44,577 bases of DNA from Robiginitalea sp. (lineage in GTDB: Bacteria; Bacteroidota; Bacteroidia; Flavobacteriales; Flavobacteriaceae). This document shows, piece after piece, positions 1 to 9,297 of the stretch; within the stretch, counting starts at the first letter, position 1, and each line of letters opens with the position of its first letter. Under the pieces are notes generated by a model. It saw only the letters and a program-made list of their open reading frames with translations. It had not been told where the DNA came from and ran no database searches. Made by a program: the position numbers and the translations under genes. The stretch is from contig JAHEJJ010000021.1 of assembly GCA_024638915.1 (NCBI GenBank), positions 1-44,577 on the forward strand, given 5' to 3'.

Positions 1-913
1 CATAAGACTGTAATAGCGTAGCCACCGGTTTAAAAGCCACCCTGAAATGGATGTCCATCCCATTGCTTATGCCTCCCTGTATTCCTCCGCTATTGTTGGT
101 CTGAGTACTGCCATCCGGGTTATATGGGTCGTTGTGTTCACTTCCCTTCATCGATACACCTGCAAATCCGCTACCAAATTCGAATCCTTTCACCGCATTG
201 ATCGACAACATCGCCTTGCCAAGTTGAGCGTGAAGCTTATCGAAGACAGGCTCGCCAAGCCCCACAGGTACATTGCCGATGACACAGCTAATGACCCCTC
301 CAACGGTATCTCCTTCTTTTCGAACGGCCTTGATATAGTCGGTCATACGCTTTGCCGTATCAGGATCCGGACAGCGCACAGGATTGGTCTCTGTTAATTC
401 GAGATTCAAATTTTGGTAGTCCTTTTCAAGGGCAATATGACCTACCTGTGAAACAAAGGCGTTGAAGCTCAAGGAGCTCAGAAATTGTTTTGCTATGGCG
501 CCTGCCACCACCCGTGAAGCCGTCTCTCTGGCCGAGCTGCGCCCTCCCCCTCTGTAATCCCTCAGACCATATTTTTGATCGTATACATAATCGGCATGCG
601 AAGGTCTGTATGAATCTTTAATATGACTGTAATCTTTCGATTTCTGATTCGTATTGTGGATGGCAAACCCAATAGGAGTTCCTGTGGTTCTACCTTCAAA
701 TATTCCTGAATAGAAATCCACCAAATCAGACTCTTTTCTTTGGGTGACAATCGAGGATTGCCCTGGCTTTCTTCTATCCAAATCCCTTTGAATTGCCTCG
801 AGATCTAGTTCTAAACCTGCAGGACAGCCATCGATAACGCCTCCTATTGCCACTCCGTGAGATTCACCAAAAGTGCTAAGCCTGAAAATAGTGCCAAATG
901 AATTACCGGCCAT
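1..913 (-). CDS. aroC: Chorismate synthase, 3' end cut by window edge
   Basis: Converts 5-enolpyruvylshikimate-3-phosphate to chorismate, the last common step of aromatic amino acid synthesis, using reduced FMN. Reading down from the ATG at 913 gives an uninterrupted frame of 304 codons to the left edge. Family signatures are clear: GESHG near residue 16, RRKPGQS near 47, [18 protein letters not shown] near 125, and a C-terminal stretch [10 protein letters not shown] close to the edge. The family is usually about 350-360 residues, so roughly the last 50 are missing from the window. A matching -7/-33 promoter pair lies at 968-998. The gene stands alone here, about 240 bp downstream of the FAD/Fe-S oxidoreductase on the same strand. 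Identity is secure; only the C-terminus cannot be judged. Confidence 0.97.
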   Translation of the reverse strand, partial: MAGNSFGTIFRLSTFGESHGVAIGGVIDGCPAGLELDLEAIQRDLDRRKPGQSSIVTQRKESDLVDFYSGIFEGRTTGTPIGFAIHNTNQKSKDYSHIKDSYRPSHADYVYDQKYGLRDYRGGGRSSARETASRVVAGAIAKQFLSSLSFNAFVSQVGHIALEKDYQNLNLELTETNPVRCPDPDTAKRMTDYIKAVRKEGDTVGGVISCVIGNVPVGLGEPVFDKLHAQLGKAMLSINAVKGFEFGSGFAGVSMKGSEHNDPYNPDGSTQTNNSGGIQGGISNGMDIHFRVAFKPVATLLQSY

Positions 914-967
914 GTGTTAAATTATGATGTGAAATGTTTTACCCGATTCTTCACGAATAGAACGGCT

Positions 968-998
968 CAAAGATAGAAGTTAATGCAAAGCCGACCAA
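968..998 (-). promoter_or_regulatory. Predicted promoter of aroC
   Basis: On the minus strand a -7 box TATCTTTG (975-968) fits the Bacteroidota consensus TAnnTTTG, and a TTG (998-996) lies 20 bp upstream of it. The predicted start of transcription near 961 gives a leader of about 48 nt before the aroC ATG at 913. Consensus match only, not experimentally supported. Confidence 0.5.
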
Positions 999-1020
999 AA
1001 TCGCTTTATACTCAGTTAAC

Positions 1021-1038
1021 AAAACCATAGATGGTTTT
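1021..1038. repeat. Short inverted repeat between oxidoreductase and aroC
   Basis: AAAACCAT, two bases, then ATGGTTTT form a perfect 18-bp inverted repeat in the 243-bp gap between two minus-strand genes. It could be a weak terminator for the oxidoreductase, but the T tract on the minus strand is only four bases. A protein-binding site is equally possible. The rest of this gap shows only the aroC promoter. Confidence 0.35.
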
Positions 1039-1156
1039 AAAATTACTTAACCTTGTTTTGATTAAATGTTGACCTAAAGAATATCGATATAAACGTATTG
1101 ATCACCTCGATAATAGGGCCGAAGGCCAACAAAAATCGAAAAAAAAAGATGTATAA

Positions 1157-4072
1157 TCAATCGAGGATTAGTGCTTCTTTAAGAACACTTACCGGATGTT
1201 TTGAAATTCTACCCGTACCATCTTTGATTTGATGCCGGCAACTTGTTCCGTTCGCCGCAAGGATAACATCGTTATTTGAATAGCGTATGGCAGGAAATAG
1301 ACTTAAATCGCCGATTTTCATACTAACATCATAGTGTTCCTCTTCATATCCAAAGGAACCAGCCATTCCACAGCATCCTGAATTGATGAGCGATACCGAA
1401 TAATTCATGGGGAGGTTCAGCATATCAAAAGTCACTTTCTGGTTCGACAGCGCTTTTTGGTGGCAATGGACATGTATTTTAACCGCCTTCGCTGTCTTAG
1501 TAAAATCATTGGAAGTTATATTCCCCTCCTCTATCTCCTTTGCCAGGAATTCCTCAATAAGAAGACTCATGCCGGCGACCTTGTCCACCTTGTTTCTCTC
1601 CAGATGGAATTTTTTATATTCGTCCCTGAAAGTTAAAATTGCGGAAGGTTCCAGGCCAATTATTGGAACACCCTTATCCGCAAATGGGTATAATTTATCA
1701 ATGTTTATAGCAGCCAGACGCCTTGCCTGCACTAAAAATCCCTTGGAGATATATGCCCGGCCGCTTTCTCCGGTTAGCAGCGTTACATCATACCCCAATC
1801 CACAGAGTAAATCGATCGCATCTGTAGCGACTACTGTATCCCAAAACTGGCTGAATTCATCTATATATAAAACAATTTTTTTATTTTTTATAACTAATTT
1901 ATATTTAGCATTTTTTAAATATTTATTTAAATTAACACTTGAAACTTTAGGAATGCTGCGCTCTCGGGCTATTCCCATCATATTTTTGATCATGCCCCCA
2001 AGGAACTTTGATTCGAAGATTGCATTGGCCAATGCCGGCCAAAGGCTGGCCCAGCGGTTTAGCATCACATTGTGAGCGAAGAGTTTGTTTCTCAATGAAA
2101 AGCCATTTGTCTTCTGATACTGGAATTGGAATTCGGCCTTTAGGGATGCCACATCTACATTGCTCGGGCATTCACTCGAGCATGCCTTGCAACTCAGACA
2201 AAGGTCAAAAACTTCCCTTAAATCCTCAGAATCAAACCTGTTTGCACGCGTCGAATTTGTCAAAACCTCTCGTAGTGCATTTGCCCTGGCCCGTGTGGTG
2301 TCCTTCTCATTTTTGGTCGCGTGATAACTAGGGCACATAGCGCCTTTGGCAAGATGGGTCTTCCGGCAATCCCCACTGCCGTTGCATTTTTCTGCCGCGC
2401 GCAGTATTCCTTCATCTTCAGAAAAATCCATGAGCGTATCGATCTCTGGCTCCTCCCGATCTGTTTCATATCGAAATGATTTATCCATCGGATACGGGTC
2501 CACTATCTTACCTGGATTAAAGACCATATTTGGATCAAAGCTGTGCTTTATACGCCTGAAAAGTTCATAATTTGCAGCACCTACCATTAATGGAATGAAT
2601 TCGGCCCTGACAATTCCATCGCCATGTTCACCGCTAAAAGAGCCGCCATATCCCTTGGTGAGATGCGCAACTTCTGTGGTGATGGTCCTGAAAAGCACTG
2701 CATCTTCCGATTTTTTAAGGTTCAAAATGGGTCGGAGGTGTAGTTCTCCAGCACCTGCATGGGCATAGTAAACAGCCTGTTGCCCGTAACGCTCCATTAT
2801 CCCGGTGAATTCTGCAATAAAGCTTTTGAGATGTACCAGAGCCACAGCGGTGTCCTCAATGCAGGCAACGGCTTTACGATCGCCTATCATATTGCCCAGC
2901 AATCCCAATCCTGCTTTTCTAAGTTCAATGGCTCGGGAGATTTCTGCCGCCCGGAGTACCGGATGAGCATAGCTAAATCCAGATTTTTGAATACTGGACA
3001 GAAGTCCTTCGATCTGCGCCTCTAATCCTTCTTCGGTTTCATCCCTGACCTGCAACATCAGCAGCGCCGCAGGATCCCCCGATACAAAAAAGCGATTGGC
3101 CATCTGAGCCCTGTTGTTTTTCGTGCAATCCAGAATTACTTTATCCATCATTTCACAGAGATGCAAAGAATGTTCCATCAACGGCGCTACATCCGACAGA
3201 CAGTCGGTTAATGAAGCATAATGGGTCACCACCATCGCTGTTTTCGGAGGTGGCAAATCATCGAGCTGAAGGGTGATTTCTGTGGTAAAAGCCAATGTAC
3301 CTTCACTGCCACATAGAAGCTTGGCAATGTTGAAATCTTCAGTATCTTTCCCAAAGACACTTGTATTTATAAGTGAATCCACACTATATCCGGTGTTCCT
3401 TCTATGGATACGTTTATCCGGGAATTCTTTCAGTACTTCTTCCCGGATTACAGGATCGGAAAGTTCGTTGTACAGATCTCTGTAAATTCTGCCTTCAAGG
3501 GATTCTTTCTGGCTTTTGCGTGCCAACGCATTTTTATCGACAGGGCCAAATTCAGCCTGTGAACCATCAGACAATAACACTTTTAAAGCTATTACTTTAT
3601 CTCTGGTGACGCCGTACTTGATAGAAGTTGTTCCGCTGGAATTATTACCAACCATACCCCCAATCATACAGCGATTCGATGTGGAGGTGTTCGGACCAAA
3701 AAACAAACCATAAGGCTCCAGATACCGATTTAACTCGTCTCTGATCACACCAGGTTGAACGGTGACTTGTTTTTGCTCCACATTCAGGTCGAGGATACGG
3801 GTAAAATGGCGGGATACGTCAACCACTATACCATCGCCAACACACTGTCCGGCAAGAGAGGTGCCGGCTGTCCTTGGAATCAGTCCCAGTCCGTTATGGG
3901 CAGCATAACCAATAATTTTTTCGAGATCTTCCTTGGTTTTCGGATAGGCTATAGCTATTGGGGTTTTGCGATATACCGAAGCATCGGTCGCATAGATGGA
4001 TCTGCTCAGGGTATCGGTTAACAATTCTCCTTCGAGCTGTTTTCCCAACGGTTTCAAATTGAATTTATCCAA
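1157..4072 (-). CDS. FAD-binding and Fe-S-binding oxidoreductase (YdiJ / D-2-hydroxyacid dehydrogenase type)
   Basis: A 971-residue single-chain flavoprotein that combines what are GlcD-like and GlcF-like subunits in other bacteria. Residues about 45-270 are an FAD-binding PCMH domain (PRTAGTSLAGQCVG; IGGMVGNNSSGTTSIKYG). Residues about 275-540 are the FAD-oxidase C domain, containing GEHGDGIVR. Two cysteine clusters for 4Fe-4S centres follow, near 562 (CNGSGDC) and 623 (CLSCKACSSECP), and a CCG-type motif (SGCCGMAG) lies near 897. This layout matches E. coli YdiJ and related D-lactate or D-2-hydroxyglutarate dehydrogenases, which pass electrons to quinone or another acceptor. The exact substrate cannot be read from the sequence. 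It is probably monocistronic. All expected motifs are present with no frameshift. Confidence 0.9.
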   Translation of the reverse strand: MDKFNLKPLGKQLEGELLTDTLSRSIYATDASVYRKTPIAIAYPKTKEDLEKIIGYAAHNGLGLIPRTAGTSLAGQCVGDGIVVDVSRHFTRILDLNVEQKQVTVQPGVIRDELNRYLEPYGLFFGPNTSTSNRCMIGGMVGNNSSGTTSIKYGVTRDKVIALKVLLSDGSQAEFGPVDKNALARKSQKESLEGRIYRDLYNELSDPVIREEVLKEFPDKRIHRRNTGYSVDSLINTSVFGKDTEDFNIAKLLCGSEGTLAFTTEITLQLDDLPPPKTAMVVTHYASLTDCLSDVAPLMEHSLHLCEMMDKVILDCTKNNRAQMANRFFVSGDPAALLMLQVRDETEEGLEAQIEGLLSSIQKSGFSYAHPVLRAAEISRAIELRKAGLGLLGNMIGDRKAVACIEDTAVALVHLKSFIAEFTGIMERYGQQAVYYAHAGAGELHLRPILNLKKSEDAVLFRTITTEVAHLTKGYGGSFSGEHGDGIVRAEFIPLMVGAANYELFRRIKHSFDPNMVFNPGKIVDPYPMDKSFRYETDREEPEIDTLMDFSEDEGILRAAEKCNGSGDCRKTHLAKGAMCPSYHATKNEKDTTRARANALREVLTNSTRANRFDSEDLREVFDLCLSCKACSSECPSNVDVASLKAEFQFQYQKTNGFSLRNKLFAHNVMLNRWASLWPALANAIFESKFLGGMIKNMMGIARERSIPKVSSVNLNKYLKNAKYKLVIKNKKIVLYIDEFSQFWDTVVATDAIDLLCGLGYDVTLLTGESGRAYISKGFLVQARRLAAINIDKLYPFADKGVPIIGLEPSAILTFRDEYKKFHLERNKVDKVAGMSLLIEEFLAKEIEEGNITSNDFTKTAKAVKIHVHCHQKALSNQKVTFDMLNLPMNYSVSLINSGCCGMAGSFGYEEEHYDVSMKIGDLSLFPAIRYSNNDVILAANGTSCRHQIKDGTGRISKHPVSVLKEALILD

Positions 4073-4151
4073 GACAGGACAATTTTAACGCTAAAATTAA
4101 GTTTTTAATAGCTGAGAACCATAAGGCTGAGGTCTTAATAAATCAAGAACC

Positions 4152-4658
4152 ATGAAAATATGCACACTCTTTGTTTTTCTTCTCTTTATCACACTTTCTG
4201 TTAATGCTCAAAATATTGCAGATAATGCCCTGGGGCTTAGGTTGGGCGACAGCGATGGTTTTGGCGCAGAAATCTCCTATCAGAGACTGATAAACCGTTA
4301 TAAGCGCGTTGAAATTGATTTTGGCTGGAGAGACAGCAGGGAATTCGATGCTTTTAAGTTAACCGGGTTGTACCAATGGGTCCATCATATCGATGGGAAT
4401 TTTAACTGGTATTATGGCGTAGGCGGAGGCCTGGGCAGCGTTGATTTTGATCCGATACCAGGAACCGGAGGCGAACCGGTAACCCCAAATGGCGGCATGT
4501 TTGTCTTTGTTGCCGGTGATATCGGAGTGGAATATGATTTCGATATTCCATTGCTTTTGTCACTGGATTTCAGACCCGAGATTGGCATTCTGGGGTACGA
4601 CGATTTCTCAGATAATTTTGATTTTGATATCGCCCTGGGAATCCGCTATCAATTCTGA
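4152..4658 (+). CDS. Small outer-membrane beta-barrel-like protein
   Basis: A 168-residue protein with a classical signal peptide (residues 1-19, cleavage after VNA-Q). The mature part is made of short alternating hydrophobic/polar strands rich in Gly, Asp and aromatic residues, and it ends in RYQF, a C-terminal Phe typical of outer-membrane barrels. The length fits an eight-stranded barrel of the OmpW/OmpX size class, but no named family was recognised. It lies divergently from the FAD/Fe-S oxidoreductase, with 79 bp between the two starts. Role unknown; a structural or small-molecule channel role would be a guess. Confidence 0.75.
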   Translation: MKICTLFVFLLFITLSVNAQNIADNALGLRLGDSDGFGAEISYQRLINRYKRVEIDFGWRDSREFDAFKLTGLYQWVHHIDGNFNWYYGVGGGLGSVDFDPIPGTGGEPVTPNGGMFVFVAGDIGVEYDFDIPLLLSLDFRPEIGILGYDDFSDNFDFDIALGIRYQF

Positions 4659-4724
4659 TTTTTCATTGAATATTCTTCGGTATAAGCTTATGTTAAGGGT
4701 TTTTTATATTCACTTATATATGGG

Positions 4725-4732
4725 TACATTTG
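4725..4732 (+). promoter_or_regulatory. -7 promoter element for the TlpA-like gene
   Basis: TACATTTG matches TAnnTTTG exactly and sits 22 bp before the ATG at 4755. No convincing TTG lies at the usual distance upstream. It suggests the gene has its own promoter and does not simply follow the barrel gene. Confidence 0.45.
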
Positions 4733-4754
4733 CGCATCCATAAAAAAGATAATA

Positions 4755-5861
4755 ATGATCAGATCATTTATGATAATTGTCGCATTGGTCATCCTCAGCG
4801 GCTGCGAAACTGCCCGAGAGGAATTTGTGATTAATGGTGAACTCGAAGGCGGGGTTCCTGATGGCGCTTCCGTGTATCTGCGTAAGGTCGACGAAGCCAG
4901 CAGACCCGTGGATGTTGATACCACAACGATTCAGGCGGGAACTTTCAGTTTTACCGGTACAGAAGCCAGTCCTGAGGTATATTATGTTTTTGTTGAAAAC
5001 CTCAGAGGCAGTATCCCGGTTATAGTGGAAAACAGTGTCATTGATATCAGGGCTCAGAAGGATAGCCTTTTCTACGCAGATGTAATGGGTACAAACCAGA
5101 ATGAGATCTTTGGCGATTTTTTTGATGCTGCCAGGGAAATGGCTTACAGGGCCCAATCGATGAACCGGGATATGAGAGCAGCAGTAACTGAAAAGGATAC
5201 GTCGGTGATGAATTCGCTCAGGGAAGAATATTTTGATTTACAACAAGAAGCAAAAGATCAGGAAATTGAATTTATCAAGACGCATCCTGACGCCCTTGTA
5301 TCGGCATTGATCATTTCCAAATTAATGGCTACCAAAGCCATTCCGGATGAGGAAATCATTAACCTTTATGAGGCGCTTACGCCTGAAGTGCAGCAGTCGA
5401 ACGTGGGCAAGAGCATCAAAACTCAGCTCGACAAAAATAAAAACACCTCTATTGGTTCCAAGGCACCTAACTTTTCAGCGCCAACCCCGAATGGAGATCA
5501 ACTGGCCCTCAACGATGTACTGGGGAAAGCCACTATTCTAGATTTCTGGGCGGCCTGGTGCAAGCCATGCAGGGCCGAAAATCCCAATGTTGTTAAGATA
5601 TATGACAAATACAAGGACAGAGGGCTGAGCATTTTGGGGGTCTCCTTAGACCGGCGTGCTGAAGATTGGAAGAAAGCTATAGAAGACGATGGTCTGGAAT
5701 GGCACCATGTTTCCAATGTCCGTTATTTCGATGAAATTGCCCAACTCTACAATGTTTCGGCGATCCCGGCCACTTTTATACTCGATGGGAACGGCGTTAT
5801 TGTCGCTAAGAACCTCAGGGGACAGGAATTAGAAAGCAAGATCGCTGAACTCTTACCGTAA
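4755..5861 (+). CDS. TlpA/ResA-like thiol-disulfide oxidoreductase lipoprotein with DUF4369-like N-terminus
   Basis: A 368-residue predicted lipoprotein (lipobox LSGC, Cys17). The N-terminal half (about 25-110) resembles the beta-rich DUF4369 domain found before thioredoxins in Bacteroidota, and a helical linker follows (about 115-230). The C-terminal 140 residues are an AhpC/TSA-type thioredoxin fold with the redox motif WCKPC (Cys269, Cys272) and a cis-proline in SAIPATF. Such proteins reduce or exchange disulfides of exported proteins, for example in cytochrome maturation or stress response; the partner is not evident here. The next gene (minus strand) converges on it with a 29-bp gap. Family assignment is firm and the physiological partner is unknown. 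Confidence 0.88.
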   Translation: MIRSFMIIVALVILSGCETAREEFVINGELEGGVPDGASVYLRKVDEASRPVDVDTTTIQAGTFSFTGTEASPEVYYVFVENLRGSIPVIVENSVIDIRAQKDSLFYADVMGTNQNEIFGDFFDAAREMAYRAQSMNRDMRAAVTEKDTSVMNSLREEYFDLQQEAKDQEIEFIKTHPDALVSALIISKLMATKAIPDEEIINLYEALTPEVQQSNVGKSIKTQLDKNKNTSIGSKAPNFSAPTPNGDQLALNDVLGKATILDFWAAWCKPCRAENPNVVKIYDKYKDRGLSILGVSLDRRAEDWKKAIEDDGLEWHHVSNVRYFDEIAQLYNVSAIPATFILDGNGVIVAKNLRGQELESKIAELLP

Positions 5862-5890
5862 GAACAGTCTTTTTCTAATTGAAAATCCAG

Positions 5891-7534
5891 TTAGAATTTA
5901 TCCCTGATATCTTCGAAGTTACCAGTAATTGTGACATCCCCAATAATCTCAACATTACCGAAGATATTGACTACATTATCGTTGCCGATAAACTCAAGGG
6001 TAGCTCCATCGTTCAAGACCAGATCACCGAATATGGTTAGATTTCCTTCTATTCTAAGACTGCTGTTTTGGTCGACTATGATATCCCTTCTTTTATTATT
6101 ACGCCCGACGACCAGGGTACCGTTCATCTCAAACAAACCATTTTCTTGAAGACTAACCTGGTTCTTGACCGTCCAGGTCCCACAGAGGATGAGACCACCG
6201 CCAATGGTCATATTATCAAAACGTTTACTTCCCCTGAATCCAAAACTTTGCCCAACGGGAACCTGAAGTTTGTTGCTTCCATTGTACACCGGCAAGGTGG
6301 CACATCTACTCTCGAGGCTCTGGGATGGCCTGTTAAGTTTTATGATCTGAAGTCCTTCCCTACCCGAAGCCGCAAAAATATAATCGTCTTTTGAAGCAAC
6401 GTAATTGATAGATCCATCTAATGCTATTATGCCAAAAGGATCGGTCTCGGTTCCTTTGTCTTCAGACAAACAGAGTCCGGCGCCTCCATTGGCCATCAAA
6501 AAGACATTATCGTTTACCGCTACCGCATTGGTAACGATATCACCGGCATCCACACCTTCAGGATTAATAAGTATGGGTATATACTCCAATAGTGCACCGG
6601 TAGAATAACTGTAAACACCGGCTCCCTTACCTGCTTCGGCTACAGTGATCTTGTCTCCATCAAAATCGATGGATTTCTTGCTGAAATCGCCAAAGTTGGT
6701 ATTGATGGGAATTTCTTTGATGATCTGCAATCCCTGGTCTAGCACCTTAACCCCGGCACCTGCGTCCAAGACCGCTATCTTGTCTCCTTCTATCGCAAGG
6801 GATCTGAGGTCGGAAAACGGCACTTCTTCCTGTATCAGAAGATCGGCCTGACGGTAAGAAGTCAGGGTGCCATCCTTTCCGCTGGTCACCCATACCAATC
6901 CGTCTCTGAAGCTGATATCGTTGGCATTAAAACCTTGTTGAAAACCGTAGACTATGCCAGCCTCAGGATCAAAGCTGTCACCTGATAATTGCAGCTTCGC
7001 TACAAAAGAATTTGAAGTGGCCGTTACGGAAGCTTCTGCATCCACCCCCCCGGCGATATAAACAAATCCACCATTGAACTTAACAGCGTTGATATCGGCA
7101 TTCAAATAGAAAAGCCTTGAGGCTACTGTTGGATTATTAGGATCTGCGACATTTATTATTTCAATTGCGCCGAAATAGTCTTCTCCCACCGAATTGTAGG
7201 ATACATAGGCAAAATTACCATCGATATCTACATGGGAAGCCGTTAACTCACCCCGGCCAGAATATACAGGAGGTTTTATCTGCGCTACCAGGGTTAAAGG
7301 ATAATCTCCGGCGACATCATTCGGATTTCGTGATGATTTATTACCGAGTGTACTTTCTTCCATAATATCAAGGACACCGGATTTATCGTAAGATATACTG
7401 CCTTGTAATTTGGCTTCACTGGTTTCCATAACAACTTCATCTTGAAGATCGTCTGAATAAACCGTGGTTTCGTCCTTACAGGAAGATATAATGAGTAAGG
7501 GCAGAAAGAAAAGGGGGAAAACTTTCTTAAGCAT
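5891..7534 (-). CDS. LVIVD-repeat-like beta-propeller lipoprotein
   Basis: A 547-residue predicted lipoprotein (lipobox IISSC, Cys19). Residues about 75-400 contain repeated blades of LVIVD/YVTN type, such as AYVSYNSVGEDYF, VYIAGGVDAEA, VWVTSGKDG, IAVLDAGAGVKVLD and IFAASGREGLQIIKL, so a surface beta-propeller is predicted. The last 110 residues change character into short repeated strands (LVVGRNN, LRIEGNLTIFGDLVL, VNIFGNVEIIGDVTI), resembling a right-handed beta-helix or polymer-forming (bactofilin-like) region. No catalytic motif was found. The role is probably adhesion, binding or surface assembly, but that is inference. A -7/-33 pair is present at 7575-7601. Confidence 0.75.
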   Translation of the reverse strand: MLKKVFPLFFLPLLIISSCKDETTVYSDDLQDEVVMETSEAKLQGSISYDKSGVLDIMEESTLGNKSSRNPNDVAGDYPLTLVAQIKPPVYSGRGELTASHVDIDGNFAYVSYNSVGEDYFGAIEIINVADPNNPTVASRLFYLNADINAVKFNGGFVYIAGGVDAEASVTATSNSFVAKLQLSGDSFDPEAGIVYGFQQGFNANDISFRDGLVWVTSGKDGTLTSYRQADLLIQEEVPFSDLRSLAIEGDKIAVLDAGAGVKVLDQGLQIIKEIPINTNFGDFSKKSIDFDGDKITVAEAGKGAGVYSYSTGALLEYIPILINPEGVDAGDIVTNAVAVNDNVFLMANGGAGLCLSEDKGTETDPFGIIALDGSINYVASKDDYIFAASGREGLQIIKLNRPSQSLESRCATLPVYNGSNKLQVPVGQSFGFRGSKRFDNMTIGGGLILCGTWTVKNQVSLQENGLFEMNGTLVVGRNNKRRDIIVDQNSSLRIEGNLTIFGDLVLNDGATLEFIGNDNVVNIFGNVEIIGDVTITGNFEDIRDKF

Positions 7535-7574
7535 TGGATGTAGGTTATCAGTTTATTGGTATTATTGGGAACGC

Positions 7575-7601
7575 CAAAAGTAGATATTTGGTATGATTCA
7601 A
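7575..7601 (-). promoter_or_regulatory. Predicted promoter of the LVIVD lipoprotein
   Basis: On the minus strand TACTTTTG (7582-7575) matches TAnnTTTG, with a TTG (7601-7599) 16 bp upstream. Predicted transcription would start near 7568, about 34 nt before the ATG at 7534. Confidence 0.45.
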
Positions 7602-7692
7602 TGATGATATTTTCGATGAAATACACGAATATCATTTATAAAATATCAGAATATACCTACAATATTTAAGGAATTATAATGTCTGGATGACC

Positions 7693-8340
7693 TTAGATTT
7701 TGCCAAATTTTTCCAAAATGAACAGGATGATAATCGGAATAGCCAGCAAAATAACCATTAATGTTTCAGTGAAGATCAGATCGGGTTTAAATAAAAGCGT
7801 CACTACATATCCCCCTACTGCTCCTCCAAAATGCGCTGTGTGTCCAATATTGCCCAGCCTGTTTTTCATACCATAAATGGAGTACAACATGTAAGCGATC
7901 CCCAAGATATAGGCAGGAATAGGAATGGGGATGAACATTATAAATAATTTCATGTTTGGCTGGAGTAAAATCGCAGCATACAGAATTCCGGTTACTGCTC
8001 CACTTGCACCCACAGCACTGTAAAAGGGTTCATCCCGATGAAAGAAAACGGCCAGTAGGCTACCCGCTACCAGGCTGATCACATAAATAATCAAAAATCT
8101 GGGGGATCCAAACCAATTTATCACTACATCAGCGAAGAAATACAGGGTAAGCATGTTCAGGAAAAGATGTGAAAAATCCACATGAAGAAATCCAGATGTG
8201 ATCATTCTTTCACGCTGCCCGGCCTTAATGGCTCCAATACTGAATTTATATCGGTCAAAAAAACCAGATTCGTTAAAACCCCTTAATGAAATAAGTACAT
8301 TAGCGGCAATGATCGCGATGGTGGCCAGGCTGATATTCAT
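7693..8340 (-). CDS. Rhomboid family intramembrane serine protease
   Basis: A 215-residue polytopic membrane protein that should cleave transmembrane substrates within the bilayer. The catalytic serine motif GASG is at 111-114 (Ser113) and the catalytic histidine at 170 (HTAHFGG). The upstream rhomboid motif with His53, His58 and Asn62 (HVDFSHLFLN) is also present. About six hydrophobic segments are visible, and the size is typical of compact bacterial rhomboids. I chose the ATG at 8340 and not an upstream in-frame start at 8367, because the predicted -7 box of its promoter (8365-8372) covers that upstream codon. Substrates are unknown. It is transcribed divergently from the acyltransferase gene through a shared palindromic promoter. 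Confidence 0.92.
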   Translation of the reverse strand: MNISLATIAIIAANVLISLRGFNESGFFDRYKFSIGAIKAGQRERMITSGFLHVDFSHLFLNMLTLYFFADVVINWFGSPRFLIIYVISLVAGSLLAVFFHRDEPFYSAVGASGAVTGILYAAILLQPNMKLFIMFIPIPIPAYILGIAYMLYSIYGMKNRLGNIGHTAHFGGAVGGYVVTLLFKPDLIFTETLMVILLAIPIIILFILEKFGKI

Positions 8341-8364
8341 ATTTTTCCAGGTATTATGGCGCGC

Positions 8365-8382
8365 CAAATATAGCTATATTTG
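8365..8382. promoter_or_regulatory. Palindromic back-to-back divergent promoter
   Basis: The 18 bp CAAATATAGCTATATTTG form a perfect palindrome that contains one consensus -7 box (TATATTTG) on each strand: 8372-8365 for the rhomboid gene and 8375-8382 for the acyltransferase gene. The boxes are separated by only two bases, so two polymerases could not occupy both at once. Predicted starts are near 8358 (minus) and 8389 (plus), giving leaders of under 20 nt. No good TTG -33 element was found for either direction. Confidence 0.55.
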
Positions 8383-8400
8383 CCCATAGTTCTTATGGGC

Positions 8401-9288
8401 ATGCAACGGCTAATTTATCTCCTCTCCTATCCTTTCCTATGGTGTATTGCAGCAATGCCATTCCGGCTGTTCTATTTTTTCTCCGATCTGATTTTTATCC
8501 TTGTTTTTTATCTTGTCCGCTATAGGCGGAAGATAGTTAAAGCCAATCTAAACCTGGCCTTACCTATGAAAAATCGAGCCGAAATAAATACAATAGAGAG
8601 GGAATTTTATCGCCATATGTGCGATGTATTTCTGGAAACCATCAAGACCATGAAAATTGGACAGGAAGAATTAACCAATCGATACAAGGTGCTAAATCCG
8701 GAGGTCCTGACCGAAGTTGAGAAAGAACGAAGTATTATGGTGCTCATTCCACATTATGGGAACTGGGAATGGAGCATAGTGGTCAATCCGATGCTGAAAA
8801 CCACTGGTTATGCGGTATACCAGGAAATAGTAAATCCATATTTCGACGCCTGGATCAAAAGGATTCGGGCAAAATGGAACACTACCCTGATTCGGCAGAA
8901 AGAGATGGTCAGGACTATTGTCCGCAATCAGGATGAAGATGTGAAGGCGGTCTATGGTGTGGTGAGTGATCAGTCTCCTCAGTGGCACAGGACCAAATAC
9001 TGGCGTGAATTTATGGGGGTTACTGTGCCGGTTTTTGACAGTCCGGAATTGTTGGCCAGAAAGTTTGGTCTCGCTGTGGTTTTTGCAAAGATCAGTAAAC
9101 CTAAAAGAGGATACTACCAACTGGAATTCGTGCCCATTACCAAAAATGGTAGCTTGACCGATGCTCATGAGATTACAGATCGGTTTTTTAAACTCACCGA
9201 GGAATGTATACTTCAGGCGCCGTCCTACTATTTATGGACCCACCGCCGATGGAAACACAGGGACAGAGTTCCGCCCGAATTCCAATGA
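8401..9288 (+). CDS. LpxL/HtrB-type lysophospholipid (lipid A) acyltransferase
   Basis: A 295-residue membrane-associated acyltransferase. An N-terminal hydrophobic anchor (about 5-40) is followed by the catalytic H-x4-E motif HYGNWE (His118, Glu123). The downstream substrate-binding region includes VVSDQSPQ, and the protein ends with YLWTHRRWKHR, a tail typical of the family. Members add secondary acyl chains to lipid A or related lipids at the inner face of the cytoplasmic membrane. I chose the ATG at 8401; an ATG at 8395 is also possible. A TTG further upstream (8380) overlaps the -7 box and is rejected. It is divergent from the rhomboid gene and convergent with the mutase gene. Confidence 0.92.
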   Translation: MQRLIYLLSYPFLWCIAAMPFRLFYFFSDLIFILVFYLVRYRRKIVKANLNLALPMKNRAEINTIEREFYRHMCDVFLETIKTMKIGQEELTNRYKVLNPEVLTEVEKERSIMVLIPHYGNWEWSIVVNPMLKTTGYAVYQEIVNPYFDAWIKRIRAKWNTTLIRQKEMVRTIVRNQDEDVKAVYGVVSDQSPQWHRTKYWREFMGVTVPVFDSPELLARKFGLAVVFAKISKPKRGYYQLEFVPITKNGSLTDAHEITDRFFKLTEECILQAPSYYLWTHRRWKHRDRVPPEFQ

Positions 9289-9297
9289 TTCTAATGC

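Noticed and set aside
47-397. Plus-strand open frame of 116 codons at the left edge
   Set aside because: It lies fully inside aroC on the opposite strand, where the minus frame carries unmistakable chorismate synthase motifs.
5874-5893. Hairpin CTAATTG/CAGTTAG between convergent genes as terminator
   Set aside because: The stem is short, contains a wobble pair and has no T tract of useful length on either strand.
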